NCBI GenBank assembly: GCA_021108215.1
Contig: JAIORK010000018.1
Coordinates: 62,001-126,000 of the forward strand
Source: a bacterium
GTDB taxonomy: Bacteria; Oederibacteriota; JAAXVQ01; JAUVAV01
Length of the DNA: 64,000 nucleotides
Reading direction: 5' to 3'
Shown: positions 56,668 through 64,000 of the stretch, piece by piece
Position numbering within the stretch: the stretch's first letter is position 1
Layout: the number at the start of each line of letters is the position of its first letter
Translations under genes and position numbers: made by a program
The notes under the pieces: generated by a model
The model's input: only the letters and a program-made list of their open reading frames with translations
Database searches by the model: none
Told to the model about the DNA's origin: nothing

Positions 56668-58371
56668 CTATCGCAATATCACAATTTTGCCTTTGCGTGA
56701 TCCGGAAACAGATTTAATGATATACAGATAGATTCCAGAGGCCACATCCGTTTCCTGTTCATTGGTCAGGTTCCAGACCAGACGGTTGCCCGGGGTATTT
56801 TTATTCAATTCCCGTATGAGATGTCCGTCCAGACTATAGAGCCGGATGATCGCTTGCGCCGGCAAGTTTATGAAGGTGACCATCTCCCGGGAATGAAGAT
56901 CTGCCCGGTAGGGATTGGGATAGGTAATGACATTTACCAGGTTGGGCGCAGCCAGGTTGGGTGTCGGGGTCACTGTAACGGTCGGTGAATGCGAGGGTGT
57001 CGGCGAGACAGTTAAGGTCGCGGAAATCGTGGGTGTCGGTGATACGGTGGAGGTTATGGTGATTGTACGTGTAGACGTAATGGTGAATGTCGACGTTGGC
57101 GAAAAAATTGGAGAAGGCGTTGAGGTCAGTGTAATGGTCGAGGTATGTGTGATGGTCGAGGTATGCGTGATGGTGGCGGAAGGTGTTGCAGTGGGAGTCG
57201 GTGTGGGTGTGCTGGTCCGGGTCCCGGTCAGGGTAGGCGTTGCGGTAGGTGTGATTGTGGATGTGGGTGTGACAGACGGCGTATAGGTGGGTGTCCCTAA
57301 AAAAATTTCCGTGCCAACCGTATAAAAAGATCCCGGATCACTCTGGTTATTATATTCAGTTGTCAGCCAGTCATGATCACGGACACCATTGATTACGCGG
57401 ATTTCGTCCAGGCTGCCGTCCCAGTAGTCGCTGTCACTTGTACTCCGGTCTGCGATGAGGAAGTTGGCAGTACTCGCGGTAATGGCGGTGAGTCCGCTAT
57501 TGGACATAAACTGGTTTACACCATTAATATTCATGTCAGCGGTCGTGCCATTGATTGTAAAAACCACTAGAGTCCAGCTGGTGCTGGCACTGTAAAATTC
57601 ATAGGCACGGTCGGAAGTATTTCCGTAAATGTAAAAATAATTGGAATTTGTGTTATAGGTCATGCTATACCCTTGTGCAGTTGTAAGGTCAACTTTACGC
57701 GAGACAATCCCCATATATGAATTGGGACTACTGGTACTATCCAGTTTGATCCAGGCGGAAATGGTAATCGTACTGGTGAGGTCCAGGGTACTGCTGTTTC
57801 CGCACGTAATATATTCATTTGATCCGTCAAATACCAGTGCATGTCCAATCTGGCCGGTAACATGATCACTAGCTTCCATATTTTGCGAGGAGCCGGCATT
57901 GTTATTTGTGGTGCTTTCATTAATATCCCCGACTGTGGCATTGGGTGTGTCTTGAAGATGCCAGACACCGCGAAATTCACTGGACCATGTCGCCGTATTA
58001 TTAGCAACTCCGGAGGATGCACCGTAATATATATATATGATAGTATTCGCACTGGCATTGAGTGTGGGAATTCGGACCCAGGCCTCAAACTCCTCGTTGG
58101 CCTGATCAAAATGAACTATTTCACGGTCCAGGACCGTTGTCTCCGTTGAATCCATGAAAATAATGTCCATACTGGCTGGATTAGATTGGAGACAGTGTGT
58201 GAAAAAAGCAGTATCCAAATTAGCTTGTGTAATAAGCACTGGAAAACTGAATTTATTAGAACCGGGAATTTCACTGCTTTGTATTGTTAGTGCGCGTTTG
58301 TAGGTATAGGCAGCCTCAAGTCCGTTGGCTAGCAGAAAAACAATTGAAATACTTATCAAAAAACACTTCAT
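56668..58371 (-). CDS. Secreted DUF2341/LamG protein with Thr-Pro repeats, copy 2
   Basis: About 567 residues, homologous over its whole length to the neighbour at 54574. Signal peptide MKCFLISISIVFLLANGLEA, DUF2341 with IIYIYYGASSGVANNTATW, a LamG domain with GVWHLQDTPN and ITISAWIKLDS, a shorter Thr/Pro/Ser linker (about 105 residues), then the FlgD-like end VITYPNPYRADL ... GIYLYIIKSVSGSRKGKIVILR. The start is placed at 58371 before the signal peptide; the upstream extension is another hydrophobic stretch without conservation. It probably precedes copy 1 in one transcript, 54 bp apart. Confidence 0.85.
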   Translation of the reverse strand: MKCFLISISIVFLLANGLEAAYTYKRALTIQSSEIPGSNKFSFPVLITQANLDTAFFTHCLQSNPASMDIIFMDSTETTVLDREIVHFDQANEEFEAWVRIPTLNASANTIIYIYYGASSGVANNTATWSSEFRGVWHLQDTPNATVGDINESTTNNNAGSSQNMEASDHVTGQIGHALVFDGSNEYITCGNSSTLDLTSTITISAWIKLDSTSSPNSYMGIVSRKVDLTTAQGYSMTYNTNSNYFYIYGNTSDRAYEFYSASTSWTLVVFTINGTTADMNINGVNQFMSNSGLTAITASTANFLIADRSTSDSDYWDGSLDEIRVINGVRDHDWLTTEYNNQSDPGSFYTVGTEIFLGTPTYTPSVTPTSTITPTATPTLTGTRTSTPTPTPTATPSATITHTSTITHTSTITLTSTPSPIFSPTSTFTITSTRTITITSTVSPTPTISATLTVSPTPSHSPTVTVTPTPNLAAPNLVNVITYPNPYRADLHSREMVTFINLPAQAIIRLYSLDGHLIRELNKNTPGNRLVWNLTNEQETDVASGIYLYIIKSVSGSRKGKIVILR

Positions 58372-58525
58372 AATGAGTTCTTTATTCTCCTGTTTAGTTA
58401 TAGTTAGTGTAACTATTATTAAGTATAGCAAAAGGATTGCTATTTTGAAAGGTGTGACCAAAAATCTAGTAGAAAAAGAAGAACGCGCTGTATAAAAATA
58501 AAGCAGCAACAAAGTAAAAATTTAG

Positions 58526-58577
58526 TTGACAAAGAAAGAAAAAACTAATACTATTTGCAAATGATTATCAATTGCAA
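58526..58577 (+). promoter_or_regulatory. Promoter and Fur/PerR-type operator across the regulator start
   Basis: TTGACA (58526-58531), 17 bp and TACTAT (58549-58554) form a near-consensus promoter. The expected first transcribed base is about 58561, which is the A of the ATG. A 23-bp near-palindrome at 58555-58577 (TTGCAA ends around TGATTATCA) resembles a Fur/PerR box and covers the transcription start and first codons, so the regulator probably represses itself. Confidence 0.75.
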
Positions 58578-58971
58578 GCAAGAGAACAAAATAGAGCCTT
58601 ACCGGCTCACAAAACAGCGCAAAGTGATTCTGGGAGAGATGAAAAAGATGCACGATCATCCGACAGCAGAAGAGTTCTATGACAGAATCAAGGGAAAATT
58701 ACCAGGAATAGGGCTATGTACGATTTATCGTAATTTGGAGAAATTTCAGGAACTCGGGCTTATTCAGAGAATCAAAAGTATTCCTGTCCGGTATGATAGC
58801 AATATTCAGCCGCATAATCATATTAAATGTATTCGCTGCGGCAAGGTTGAGGATGTGCCGGAAGTGATTCAGTTGGATGTAGCCATGATTGAAAAAACAG
58901 GGTACAAGCTCCATGCTTTTAATCTGGAGATCAATGGCATCTGCAAAGCCTGCCAAGACCATAACCACTAA
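58561..58971 (+). CDS. Fur-family regulator, probably PerR-like
   Basis: A 136-residue metalloregulator. The winged helix covers about 12-82 (LTKQRKVILGEMKK, PTAEEFYDRIK, GLCTIYRNLEKFQELGLIQR), followed by the dimerisation domain with HNHIKCIRCGKVED and a second Cys pair CKACQ for structural zinc. The start is placed at ATG 58561; a TTG two codons earlier is in frame. There is no Shine-Dalgarno, in keeping with a leaderless message. The downstream genes are peroxide and superoxide defence genes, which favours a PerR-like role over iron uptake control. Confidence 0.9.
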   Translation: MIINCKQENKIEPYRLTKQRKVILGEMKKMHDHPTAEEFYDRIKGKLPGIGLCTIYRNLEKFQELGLIQRIKSIPVRYDSNIQPHNHIKCIRCGKVEDVPEVIQLDVAMIEKTGYKLHAFNLEINGICKACQDHNH

Positions 58972-58982
58972 GGAGGAAGAGA

Positions 58983-59558
58983 ATGGCGGAATTGAAAGGA
59001 AGTAAAACCGAGAAAAATCTTTTAACCGCATTTGCAGGAGAATCACAAGCAAGAAACCGTTATACCTATGCAGCGTCGAAAGCTAAAAAAGAAGGGCTGG
59101 TCCAAATTTCAGCTATTTTTGAAGAAATTGCAAACCAAGAGAAAGAGCATGCCAAACGACTCTTTAAATTTTTGGAAGGCGGAGAGGTGGAAATCAGTGC
59201 TGCATTTCCGGCAGGTGTGATTGGTGATACAGCTGCCAACCTGGCCTCGGCAGCTGCCGGTGAGCACTATGAGACAACCGAGATGTATCCTGCTTTTGCC
59301 AAGATTGCCCGCGAAGAAGGTTTTGAAAATATTGCCAAGGTCTTTGATGCCATTGCCATTGCGGAAAAAAATCACGAAGACCGCTACAATGCACTGGCAA
59401 AAAATTTGCAGGATGGAGCAGTATTTAAAAAATCAAAAAAAGTAACCTGGGTATGTAGAAATTGTGGTTATGTGCACGAAGGCGAGGTTGCACCGGAAGG
59501 CTGCCCGGCGTGTGCGCATCCGCAAGCACATTTTGAAGTATTGGCGTGGAATTTTTAA
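58983..59558 (+). CDS. Rubrerythrin
   Basis: A 191-residue protein that reduces hydrogen peroxide using electrons from rubredoxin. A four-helix domain with ligand motifs FAGESQARNRY, EIANQEKEHAKRL, GEHYETTEMYP and IAEKNHEDRY forms the diiron site, and a C-terminal rubredoxin-like domain has CRNCGYVHEG and CPACAHP. Shine-Dalgarno GGAGG precedes the ATG. It starts 11 bp after the regulator gene and is the first structural gene of the island. Confidence 0.95.
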   Translation: MAELKGSKTEKNLLTAFAGESQARNRYTYAASKAKKEGLVQISAIFEEIANQEKEHAKRLFKFLEGGEVEISAAFPAGVIGDTAANLASAAAGEHYETTEMYPAFAKIAREEGFENIAKVFDAIAIAEKNHEDRYNALAKNLQDGAVFKKSKKVTWVCRNCGYVHEGEVAPEGCPACAHPQAHFEVLAWNF

Positions 59559-59599
59559 AATAGTCATCTTACCTGTGAGGGTTTTAAAAGGAGAAAAAA

Positions 59600-59980
59600 A
59601 TGGGAACCAAAAGTTTGGAAGTCTATAAGTGCGGGGAATGCGGCGGGATTGTTGAGGTGCTGCACGGCGGCGCCACACCGGTTTGTTGCGGAACACCGAT
59701 GAAAAAGATTGAGGCGGGGGTTGTGGATGCTGCCAAGGAAAAACATGTTCCGGTAGTTGAAAAAAACGGGGACGTTGTACGGGTGGTATTGGGCAGTGTG
59801 CCCCATCCCATGGAAGAGAAACATTATATTGAGTGGATTGAGCTGGTTGCCGATAGTGTTAGTTATACCCGGTTTCTCAAGCCCGGGGATGAACCGAGGG
59901 TTGAATTTACGGTGAAGGCTGAGAAAATAACTGCCCGGGCTTATTGTAACCTGCATGGTTTGTGGGAAGCTGCGGTTTAA
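59600..59980 (+). CDS. Desulfoferrodoxin (2Fe superoxide reductase)
   Basis: A 126-residue enzyme reducing superoxide to peroxide without making oxygen. The N-terminal desulforedoxin domain has YKCGECGG and PVCCGTPM (four Cys, centre I), and the C-terminal domain has [15 protein letters not shown] and [12 protein letters not shown], giving the four His and one Cys of centre II. AGGAG precedes the ATG. It lies between rubrerythrin, which removes the peroxide it forms, and the flavodiiron gene. Confidence 0.95.
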   Translation: MGTKSLEVYKCGECGGIVEVLHGGATPVCCGTPMKKIEAGVVDAAKEKHVPVVEKNGDVVRVVLGSVPHPMEEKHYIEWIELVADSVSYTRFLKPGDEPRVEFTVKAEKITARAYCNLHGLWEAAV

Positions 59981-60090
59981 ATAGATCAGCAGGCATATTT
60001 GAATTTTTGATTTCCGGAGCAGGGGAGTTGAATTGGTAGTGCAGGGATCTCGGGATTTTGTGTAAGGTTTTGAATGGAGGGTGGATTAGC

Positions 60091-61263
60091 ATGAAAGCTG
60101 TTGAAATTAAACCGGGGATTTATTGGGTGGGTGTTAAGGATTGGAATCTGCGTGATTTTCACGGTTACAAGACCCAGCGCGGCTCCACCTACAATGCATA
60201 TTTGATCATAGATGAAAAAATTGTTCTGGTCGATACGGTCAAAGCGCATCTTGCGGACGAAATGTTTGCCAGGATTGCGAGCATTGTTGATCCGGTGAAG
60301 ATAGATATTGTGGTGTCCAATCACGTAGAGATGGACCACTCAGGGTGTCTTGGCGAAGTGGTCAAACGGGCGCCCAATGTGGAAGTGCTGACGTCGACCA
60401 ATGGTGAGAAGGGATTAAAACTCCATTTTGACACTTCTGCCTGGAATATGCGGGCTGTGAAAACCAACGAAGAATTATCCATTGGCAAGCATACGCTTAA
60501 GTTTGTACATATGCCTTTGGTTCATTGGCCTGACTCCATGGCAACCTACGTCCCGGAGGCCAAACTGCTTATGCCCAATGATGCGTTTGGCCAGCACATT
60601 GCCACTGAGGGCATATTTGAAGATGAGACGGCCAAAGATGTTGTGATGGAAGAAGCGGCTAAGTATTATGCCAATATTATTCTGCCGTATGGTGCACAGG
60701 TGGACAAAGCCTTGACAGCGCTTTCCGGCCTGGAGTTTGACATGATCGCCACCAGCCACGGATTGATTTGGCGGAAGTATTTTACGGAAATTATTGAGAA
60801 GTATAAATTTTGGACTCAGTATAAAACAGTCGAAAAGGCGGTTGTGATTTATGACACCATGTGGGGCGCGACGGAGACCATGGCGCATACGGTCAAGTCG
60901 GCGTTTGAAAACATGGATATTCCAGTTGTCATGCGCAGCCTCAAGCATATGCATATTTCTGATCTGGTTGCCGATGTTTTGGAAGCGCGGTATATTGCAC
61001 TGGGATCCCCAACATTGAATAATATGATGCTCCCCACCATGGGAGCATTTATGACATATATTCGGGGATTGAAGCCGCAGAATAAAAAAGCCATGATTTT
61101 CGGTTCTTATGGATGGAATCCCAATACCATGAAAGAGCTGGAAACCTGGGTCCGCGAGATGGGCTGGGAATTACCCGGCTCGGTGGTGAACGCCAAGTAT
61201 CGCCCCACATCGGAACTCCTTGCGCACTTGCGTCAGACAGTAGGGCAGCTAAAGGATTCGTGA
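60091..61263 (+). CDS. Flavodiiron protein (FprA type)
   Basis: A 390-residue oxygen or NO reductase. The N-terminal beta-lactamase-like domain has the diiron ligands in NHVEMDHSGCLGE, and further His and Asp in HMPLVHWPDSM, MPNDAFGQH and TSHGLIW. The C-terminal flavodoxin domain (from about 250) has VIYDTMWGATETMA for FMN phosphate binding. The start 60091 (MKAVEIKPGIYW) has GGAGG upstream; the earlier in-frame codons are leader. It takes electrons from rubredoxin, which is encoded nearby. Confidence 0.95.
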   Translation: MKAVEIKPGIYWVGVKDWNLRDFHGYKTQRGSTYNAYLIIDEKIVLVDTVKAHLADEMFARIASIVDPVKIDIVVSNHVEMDHSGCLGEVVKRAPNVEVLTSTNGEKGLKLHFDTSAWNMRAVKTNEELSIGKHTLKFVHMPLVHWPDSMATYVPEAKLLMPNDAFGQHIATEGIFEDETAKDVVMEEAAKYYANIILPYGAQVDKALTALSGLEFDMIATSHGLIWRKYFTEIIEKYKFWTQYKTVEKAVVIYDTMWGATETMAHTVKSAFENMDIPVVMRSLKHMHISDLVADVLEARYIALGSPTLNNMMLPTMGAFMTYIRGLKPQNKKAMIFGSYGWNPNTMKELETWVREMGWELPGSVVNAKYRPTSELLAHLRQTVGQLKDS

Positions 61264-61285
61264 GATTACAAAGGAGGCAGGAGGC

Positions 61286-61801
61286 ATGAATAAAAATTTG
61301 GAAAAAGCGCTTAATGATCAGATTAATGCCGAGTTTTACTCCGGTTATCTTTACCTGGCCATGTCCGCATATTTTGAGGAACAGAATATGACCGGGTTTG
61401 CCGGCTGGATGTATGTCCAGTATCAGGAAGAAATCACCCATGCGGTTAAGTTTTTCCGCTATGTTTTGGAGCGGGGCGGAAGTGTCACACTGGATACAAT
61501 TGCCAAGCCGGCGACCGACTGGAAGAATGCGGAAGAAGTTTTTGCCGAAGTCGTGAAGCACGAACACTATGTAACCGGTTTAATCAATAAGTTGGTGGAT
61601 CTGGCTATTGCGGAGAAGGACCATGCCACCAATAATATGCTGCAATGGTTTGTTGCCGAGCAGGTTGAAGAGGAGGCCAATGTCGCGCAGATTTTCGGCC
61701 AAATTAAGATGGTTCAGGAATCCAAACAGGGATTGTATATGTTAAATAAAGAGCTGGGCCTGCGCGTCTTTGTGGATGCGACAGCCAAACCCACGGCATA
61801 A
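61286..61801 (+). CDS. Ferritin
   Basis: A 171-residue non-haem ferritin. The ferroxidase ligands are in NAEFYSGYLYLAMSAYFE, EEITHAVKFF (ExxH) and WFVAEQVEEEA. Length and the ADWKN-like segment (ATDWKNAEEVF) are typical of prokaryotic FtnA. GGAGGCAGGAGG-like sequence precedes the ATG. It stores iron and withholds it from peroxide, in line with the surrounding genes. Confidence 0.94.
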   Translation: MNKNLEKALNDQINAEFYSGYLYLAMSAYFEEQNMTGFAGWMYVQYQEEITHAVKFFRYVLERGGSVTLDTIAKPATDWKNAEEVFAEVVKHEHYVTGLINKLVDLAIAEKDHATNNMLQWFVAEQVEEEANVAQIFGQIKMVQESKQGLYMLNKELGLRVFVDATAKPTA

Positions 61802-61810
61802 GCCGCTCAA

Positions 61811-62356
61811 ATGGGAATGAAACCGACGCCGCAAGAATTAATCAAACACGAGCAGGCATTGGGTCTGCTTAATTACGGCATGTATATCGTTTCGTCACAC
61901 GCGCAGGATAAGAAGAATGGTCAGATTATCAATGTGGCCTCTCAGGTGACGGCCGAACCCATGCAGGTGGTTATTTGTCTGAATAAACAGAATTTGACCC
62001 ATGATTATATTACGCAAAGCGGTGTTTTTGGTCTTTCAATTTTGGAGCAGTCGACACCGTTTAAAGTTATCGGAACTTGGGGATTTAAATCAGGTCGTGA
62101 TGTGGATAAATTTAAGGAGGCCGGTCATCGCGAAGGCAAAACCGGTGTACCGCTTCTTATCGATCATACACTGGCAACCCTGGAGTGTGAGGTGGTTTCA
62201 TGCTGTGATGCCAACACGCATAGCCTTTTCTTGGGGCGGGTGGTCGGCGGAGAAGTTTTACGTGAAGGGGTTGCCCTAACCTATGATTACTATCGTCACG
62301 TGATTAAAGGTAAGGCATCTAAAAACGCACCAACCTTCCGGACGCAGGGGCACTAA
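61811..62356 (+). CDS. Flavin reductase-like FMN-binding protein
   Basis: A 181-residue split-barrel flavoprotein. ALGLLNYGMYIVSSH and INVASQVTAEPMQVVICLNK are the FMN-binding parts, and HTLATLECEVVSCCDANTHSLFLGRVVGG closes the domain. In Moorella and relatives this domain is fused to rubredoxin in the high-molecular-weight rubredoxin that reduces FprA; here the rubredoxin is a separate gene further on. The start at 61811 has no strong Shine-Dalgarno; 61817 is an alternative. Confidence 0.88.
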   Translation: MGMKPTPQELIKHEQALGLLNYGMYIVSSHAQDKKNGQIINVASQVTAEPMQVVICLNKQNLTHDYITQSGVFGLSILEQSTPFKVIGTWGFKSGRDVDKFKEAGHREGKTGVPLLIDHTLATLECEVVSCCDANTHSLFLGRVVGGEVLREGVALTYDYYRHVIKGKASKNAPTFRTQGH

Positions 62357-62470
62357 TGTCGTGTCTCACGCTGTTTGTACTGCATAAAAGTCATTGCGAG
62401 GAGCGGCGTACTGAGCCGATCCCTGAACTTTTCGGGAATGGTTTCCGGTATGCCGGAGGACGAGTGCACA

Positions 62471-62600
62471 ATCTTCCAGGAAGCGTTTTCAGCATTGCAC
62501 AACGAAAAAGCCAGGGAATGAATAGTGGGGCTGCTTGGAATACAGTTGGCTGGTTGAGTGAAAATTTCTTGTGCAGTACTGAAAACGCTCCCTGGAGAAT
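62471..62600. repeat. MITE-like unit with 32-bp imperfect inverted repeats
   Basis: Arms 62471-62502 and 62569-62600 match as inverted repeats at 28 of 32 positions (shared words CCAGG, AGCGTTTTCAG and TGCACAA). The unit lies in the 306-bp gap between flavin reductase and rubredoxin. The rest of the gap is noncoding; GTCATTGCGAGGAGCG at 62390-62405 is a word common in other dispersed repeats. Confidence 0.78.
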
Positions 62601-62662
62601 TTAGACAGTACGGTCATCATTGGTGATGGCAGGTTGTTTATTAAACCATATGAGGTGACAAG

Positions 62663-62824
62663 ATGCAAAAATATGTATGCGAAGTTTGTGGGTATGTTTA
62701 CGATCCTGAAAAAGGCGATCCGGATGGCAACATAGCACCTGGAACACCTTTCGATCAGATCCCGGATGAATGGGTCTGCCCGGAATGCGGTGTGGGGAAG
62801 GATTCTTTCTCGCCGGCAGAGTAA
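62663..62824 (+). CDS. Rubredoxin
   Basis: A 53-residue one-iron electron carrier, found by reading the frame directly: [20 protein letters not shown] at the start, then [20 protein letters not shown] and a short acidic end. Two CxxC motifs bind the iron, and the length is standard. GAGGTGACAAG-type Shine-Dalgarno precedes the ATG. It can supply electrons to rubrerythrin, superoxide reductase and the flavodiiron protein. A terminator follows 23 bp later. Confidence 0.96.
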   Translation: MQKYVCEVCGYVYDPEKGDPDGNIAPGTPFDQIPDEWVCPECGVGKDSFSPAE

Positions 62825-62847
62825 GCTGATTTAGCAGTCACTTTTGT

Positions 62848-62884
62848 AGCAGGGCGGGACATCCGTCCTGCTGCATCTTTTTCT
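62848..62884 (+). terminator. Rho-independent terminator after rubredoxin
   Basis: A 10-bp stem AGCAGGGCGG / CCGTCCTGCT (one G-U) with loop GACAT, then GCATCTTTTTCT. It ends the oxygen-defence gene set. The 235 bp from here to ldh show no further clear feature. Confidence 0.85.
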
Positions 62885-63119
62885 CACACCCTGGAAACCA
62901 GCCGGTATGGGAGAAGGTGGTTGAAGCAACCAGGTTCATCAGACGTCAATCCACGATATAGTTCCCATCTTCATTATTATTCATAGTTAGCGGTGTCAAA
63001 AAAAAACAGAGAGAAAATAATTTATATCCAAAGGCAGTAAAATTTTATAAAATGGCCAAACTGTCGGGGCTGCGAAACGTCCCAAATTTTCAAAATCTTT
63101 TCCGGTCGGGGAGGGTGTT

Positions 63120-64000
63120 ATGAATCAGAAAGTGGTTATTATTGGAGCCGGTTCAGTGGGTGCGACCTTTGCTTATGCATTGATGCAGAGCCATTTGGCC
63201 CGCGAGATTGTGCTGATTGATTTAAATAAAGAAAAAGCCCAGGGGGAGGTTATGGACCTTCAGCAGGGGATCGCTTTTACACGTCCGGTAAATATTCGGC
63301 TGGGCGATTACAGCGACTGCCAAGATGCTGCTGCAATTGTAGTAACGGCCGGGGCCAAACAAAATCCAGGCGAAGACCGTCTCGCGTTGGCAGGACGCAA
63401 TGCCGGAATCTTAAATACGATGATTCCGGAAATTATCAAGGACGGGTTTGCCGGTGTTTTAATTATGACCTCGAATCCCGTGGATGTCTTGACCCAGATG
63501 GCTTGGGACATATCCGGACTACCCCGGGAGCGTGTCATCGGGTCGGGCACGGTATTGGATAGCTCCCGGTTGCGGGCCTTGCTCTCGGAGCATTGTCAGG
63601 TTGATGCTGCCAATATTCATGCCATGATTATCGGAGAACACGGTGATTCTGAGGTGGCCGCATGGAGCGCAGCGACCATTGGCGGTGTACCGATCCAGCA
63701 ATACTGTGAGGCGTGTGGTAGATGTGCTCCGGTGGATAAATACCCGCAACTTTTAGAGCAGGTGAAAAATGCGGCGTATGATATTATTCAACGTAAAGGC
63801 GCGACCTATTATGCGATTGGATTGGCCTTGGTTCAGATCGTGGGTGCGGTCTTGCGGGATGAGCACCGCGTTTTGCCGGTCTCCTATGTCATGCCTGCAT
63901 TTGAAGGCATTGAGGATGTGGCGCTTTCCCTGCCGGCTTTAGTGGGCCGTAAGGGCGTGGAAAAAATTTTGAAGTTACCGTTGGCAGAGGCAGAGCAGGC
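63120..64000 (+). CDS. ldh: L-lactate dehydrogenase, 5' part (runs off the window)
   Basis: The frame is open from ATG 63120 to the window edge, 293 codons, so about 20 residues are missing. GAGSVGATFAYALM binds NAD. GAKQNPGEDRLAL has Gln at the position that separates lactate from malate dehydrogenases (Arg in malate enzymes). TSNPVDVLTQ, GSGTVLDSSR (substrate Arg) and the catalytic His in IGEHGDSE are all present. GGGGAGGG lies ahead of the ATG. It regenerates NAD by making lactate from pyruvate. Confidence 0.93.
   Translation, partial: MNQKVVIIGAGSVGATFAYALMQSHLAREIVLIDLNKEKAQGEVMDLQQGIAFTRPVNIRLGDYSDCQDAAAIVVTAGAKQNPGEDRLALAGRNAGILNTMIPEIIKDGFAGVLIMTSNPVDVLTQMAWDISGLPRERVIGSGTVLDSSRLRALLSEHCQVDAANIHAMIIGEHGDSEVAAWSAATIGGVPIQQYCEACGRCAPVDKYPQLLEQVKNAAYDIIQRKGATYYAIGLALVQIVGAVLRDEHRVLPVSYVMPAFEGIEDVALSLPALVGRKGVEKILKLPLAEAEQ

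Noticed and set aside
54833-57286. Plus-strand reading frames rich in Val, Met and Gly (54833-55024 and 56927-57286)
   Set aside because: They are antisense shadows of the Thr-Pro repeats on the minus strand, with no start signals or domains.
58372-58512. Extended hydrophobic N-terminus for the second DUF2341 protein
   Set aside because: The signal peptide at 58371 matches the paralogue; the extension has no counterpart and would bury the signal.

Overview
The window looks like the replication-origin neighbourhood of a Gram-negative, obligately or mainly anaerobic bacterium. A long YidC with a periplasmic domain, a TolC-type outer-membrane channel and an RND pump argue for two membranes. Rubrerythrin, superoxide reductase, a flavodiiron protein, rubredoxin and an anaerobic-type glycerol-3-phosphate oxidoreductase argue for anaerobic life. 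No rRNA gene is present. I cannot name the phylum; the Thr/Pro-rich secreted DUF2341 proteins with a FlgD-like C-terminal domain, the many small intergenic repeats and the unusual origin layout would fit a little-studied or candidate phylum (inference).

Region 1 (1-20 kb), origin core. The origin probably lies between dnaA (leftward) and rpmH (rightward) at about 8.2-8.56 kb. Leftward: dnaA, dnaN, gyrA, a degenerate histidine kinase, with the end of a CapA-type gene beyond. Rightward: rpmH, rnpA, yidD, yidC, khpB, mnmE, rsmG, recF, a dciA-like gene, remB, gyrB, serS. Two parS sites flank rsmG, but parA and parB are not beside it; a recF-gyrB block sits there instead.

Region 2 (20-29 kb), tRNA region. 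Four tRNA-Ser isoacceptors (UGA, GCU, GGA, CGA) lie within 9 kb of serS. They are linked by a repeated 100-bp flank sequence. A tRNA-Arg(ACG) stands directly before tadA, the enzyme that modifies it. A broken tRNA-Ser copy follows tadA, then a GIY-YIG nuclease gene, then the intact tRNA-Ser(GGA). Between the two tRNA groups lie a phosphoesterase, a kinase/response-regulator pair, 5-formyl-THF cyclo-ligase, fixCX, a cupin and a membrane protein.

Region 3 (29-46.5 kb). An RND transporter without adaptor genes, typA, nitroreductase, cold-shock protein, Sir2, a PCC-domain protein, a glycerol operon (glpK, a fused FAD/BFD/FAD oxidoreductase, DUF1667), then a c-di-GMP set (PilZ, HD-GYP, GGDEF).

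Region 4 (46.9-53.9 kb). A TetR-controlled export operon: regulator, TolC-like channel, HlyD adaptor, two ABC ATPases, two ABC-2 permeases. Two palindromic operators sit in its promoter.

Region 5 (54-64 kb). A second cold-shock gene, two tandem secreted DUF2341/LamG/Thr-Pro proteins, then an oxygen-defence island: Fur/PerR regulator (apparently leaderless), rubrerythrin, desulfoferrodoxin, flavodiiron protein, ferritin, flavin reductase, rubredoxin. L-lactate dehydrogenase runs off the right edge.

Intergenic DNA throughout carries small repeats: a GC-rich dispersed family and several inverted-repeat, MITE-like units.
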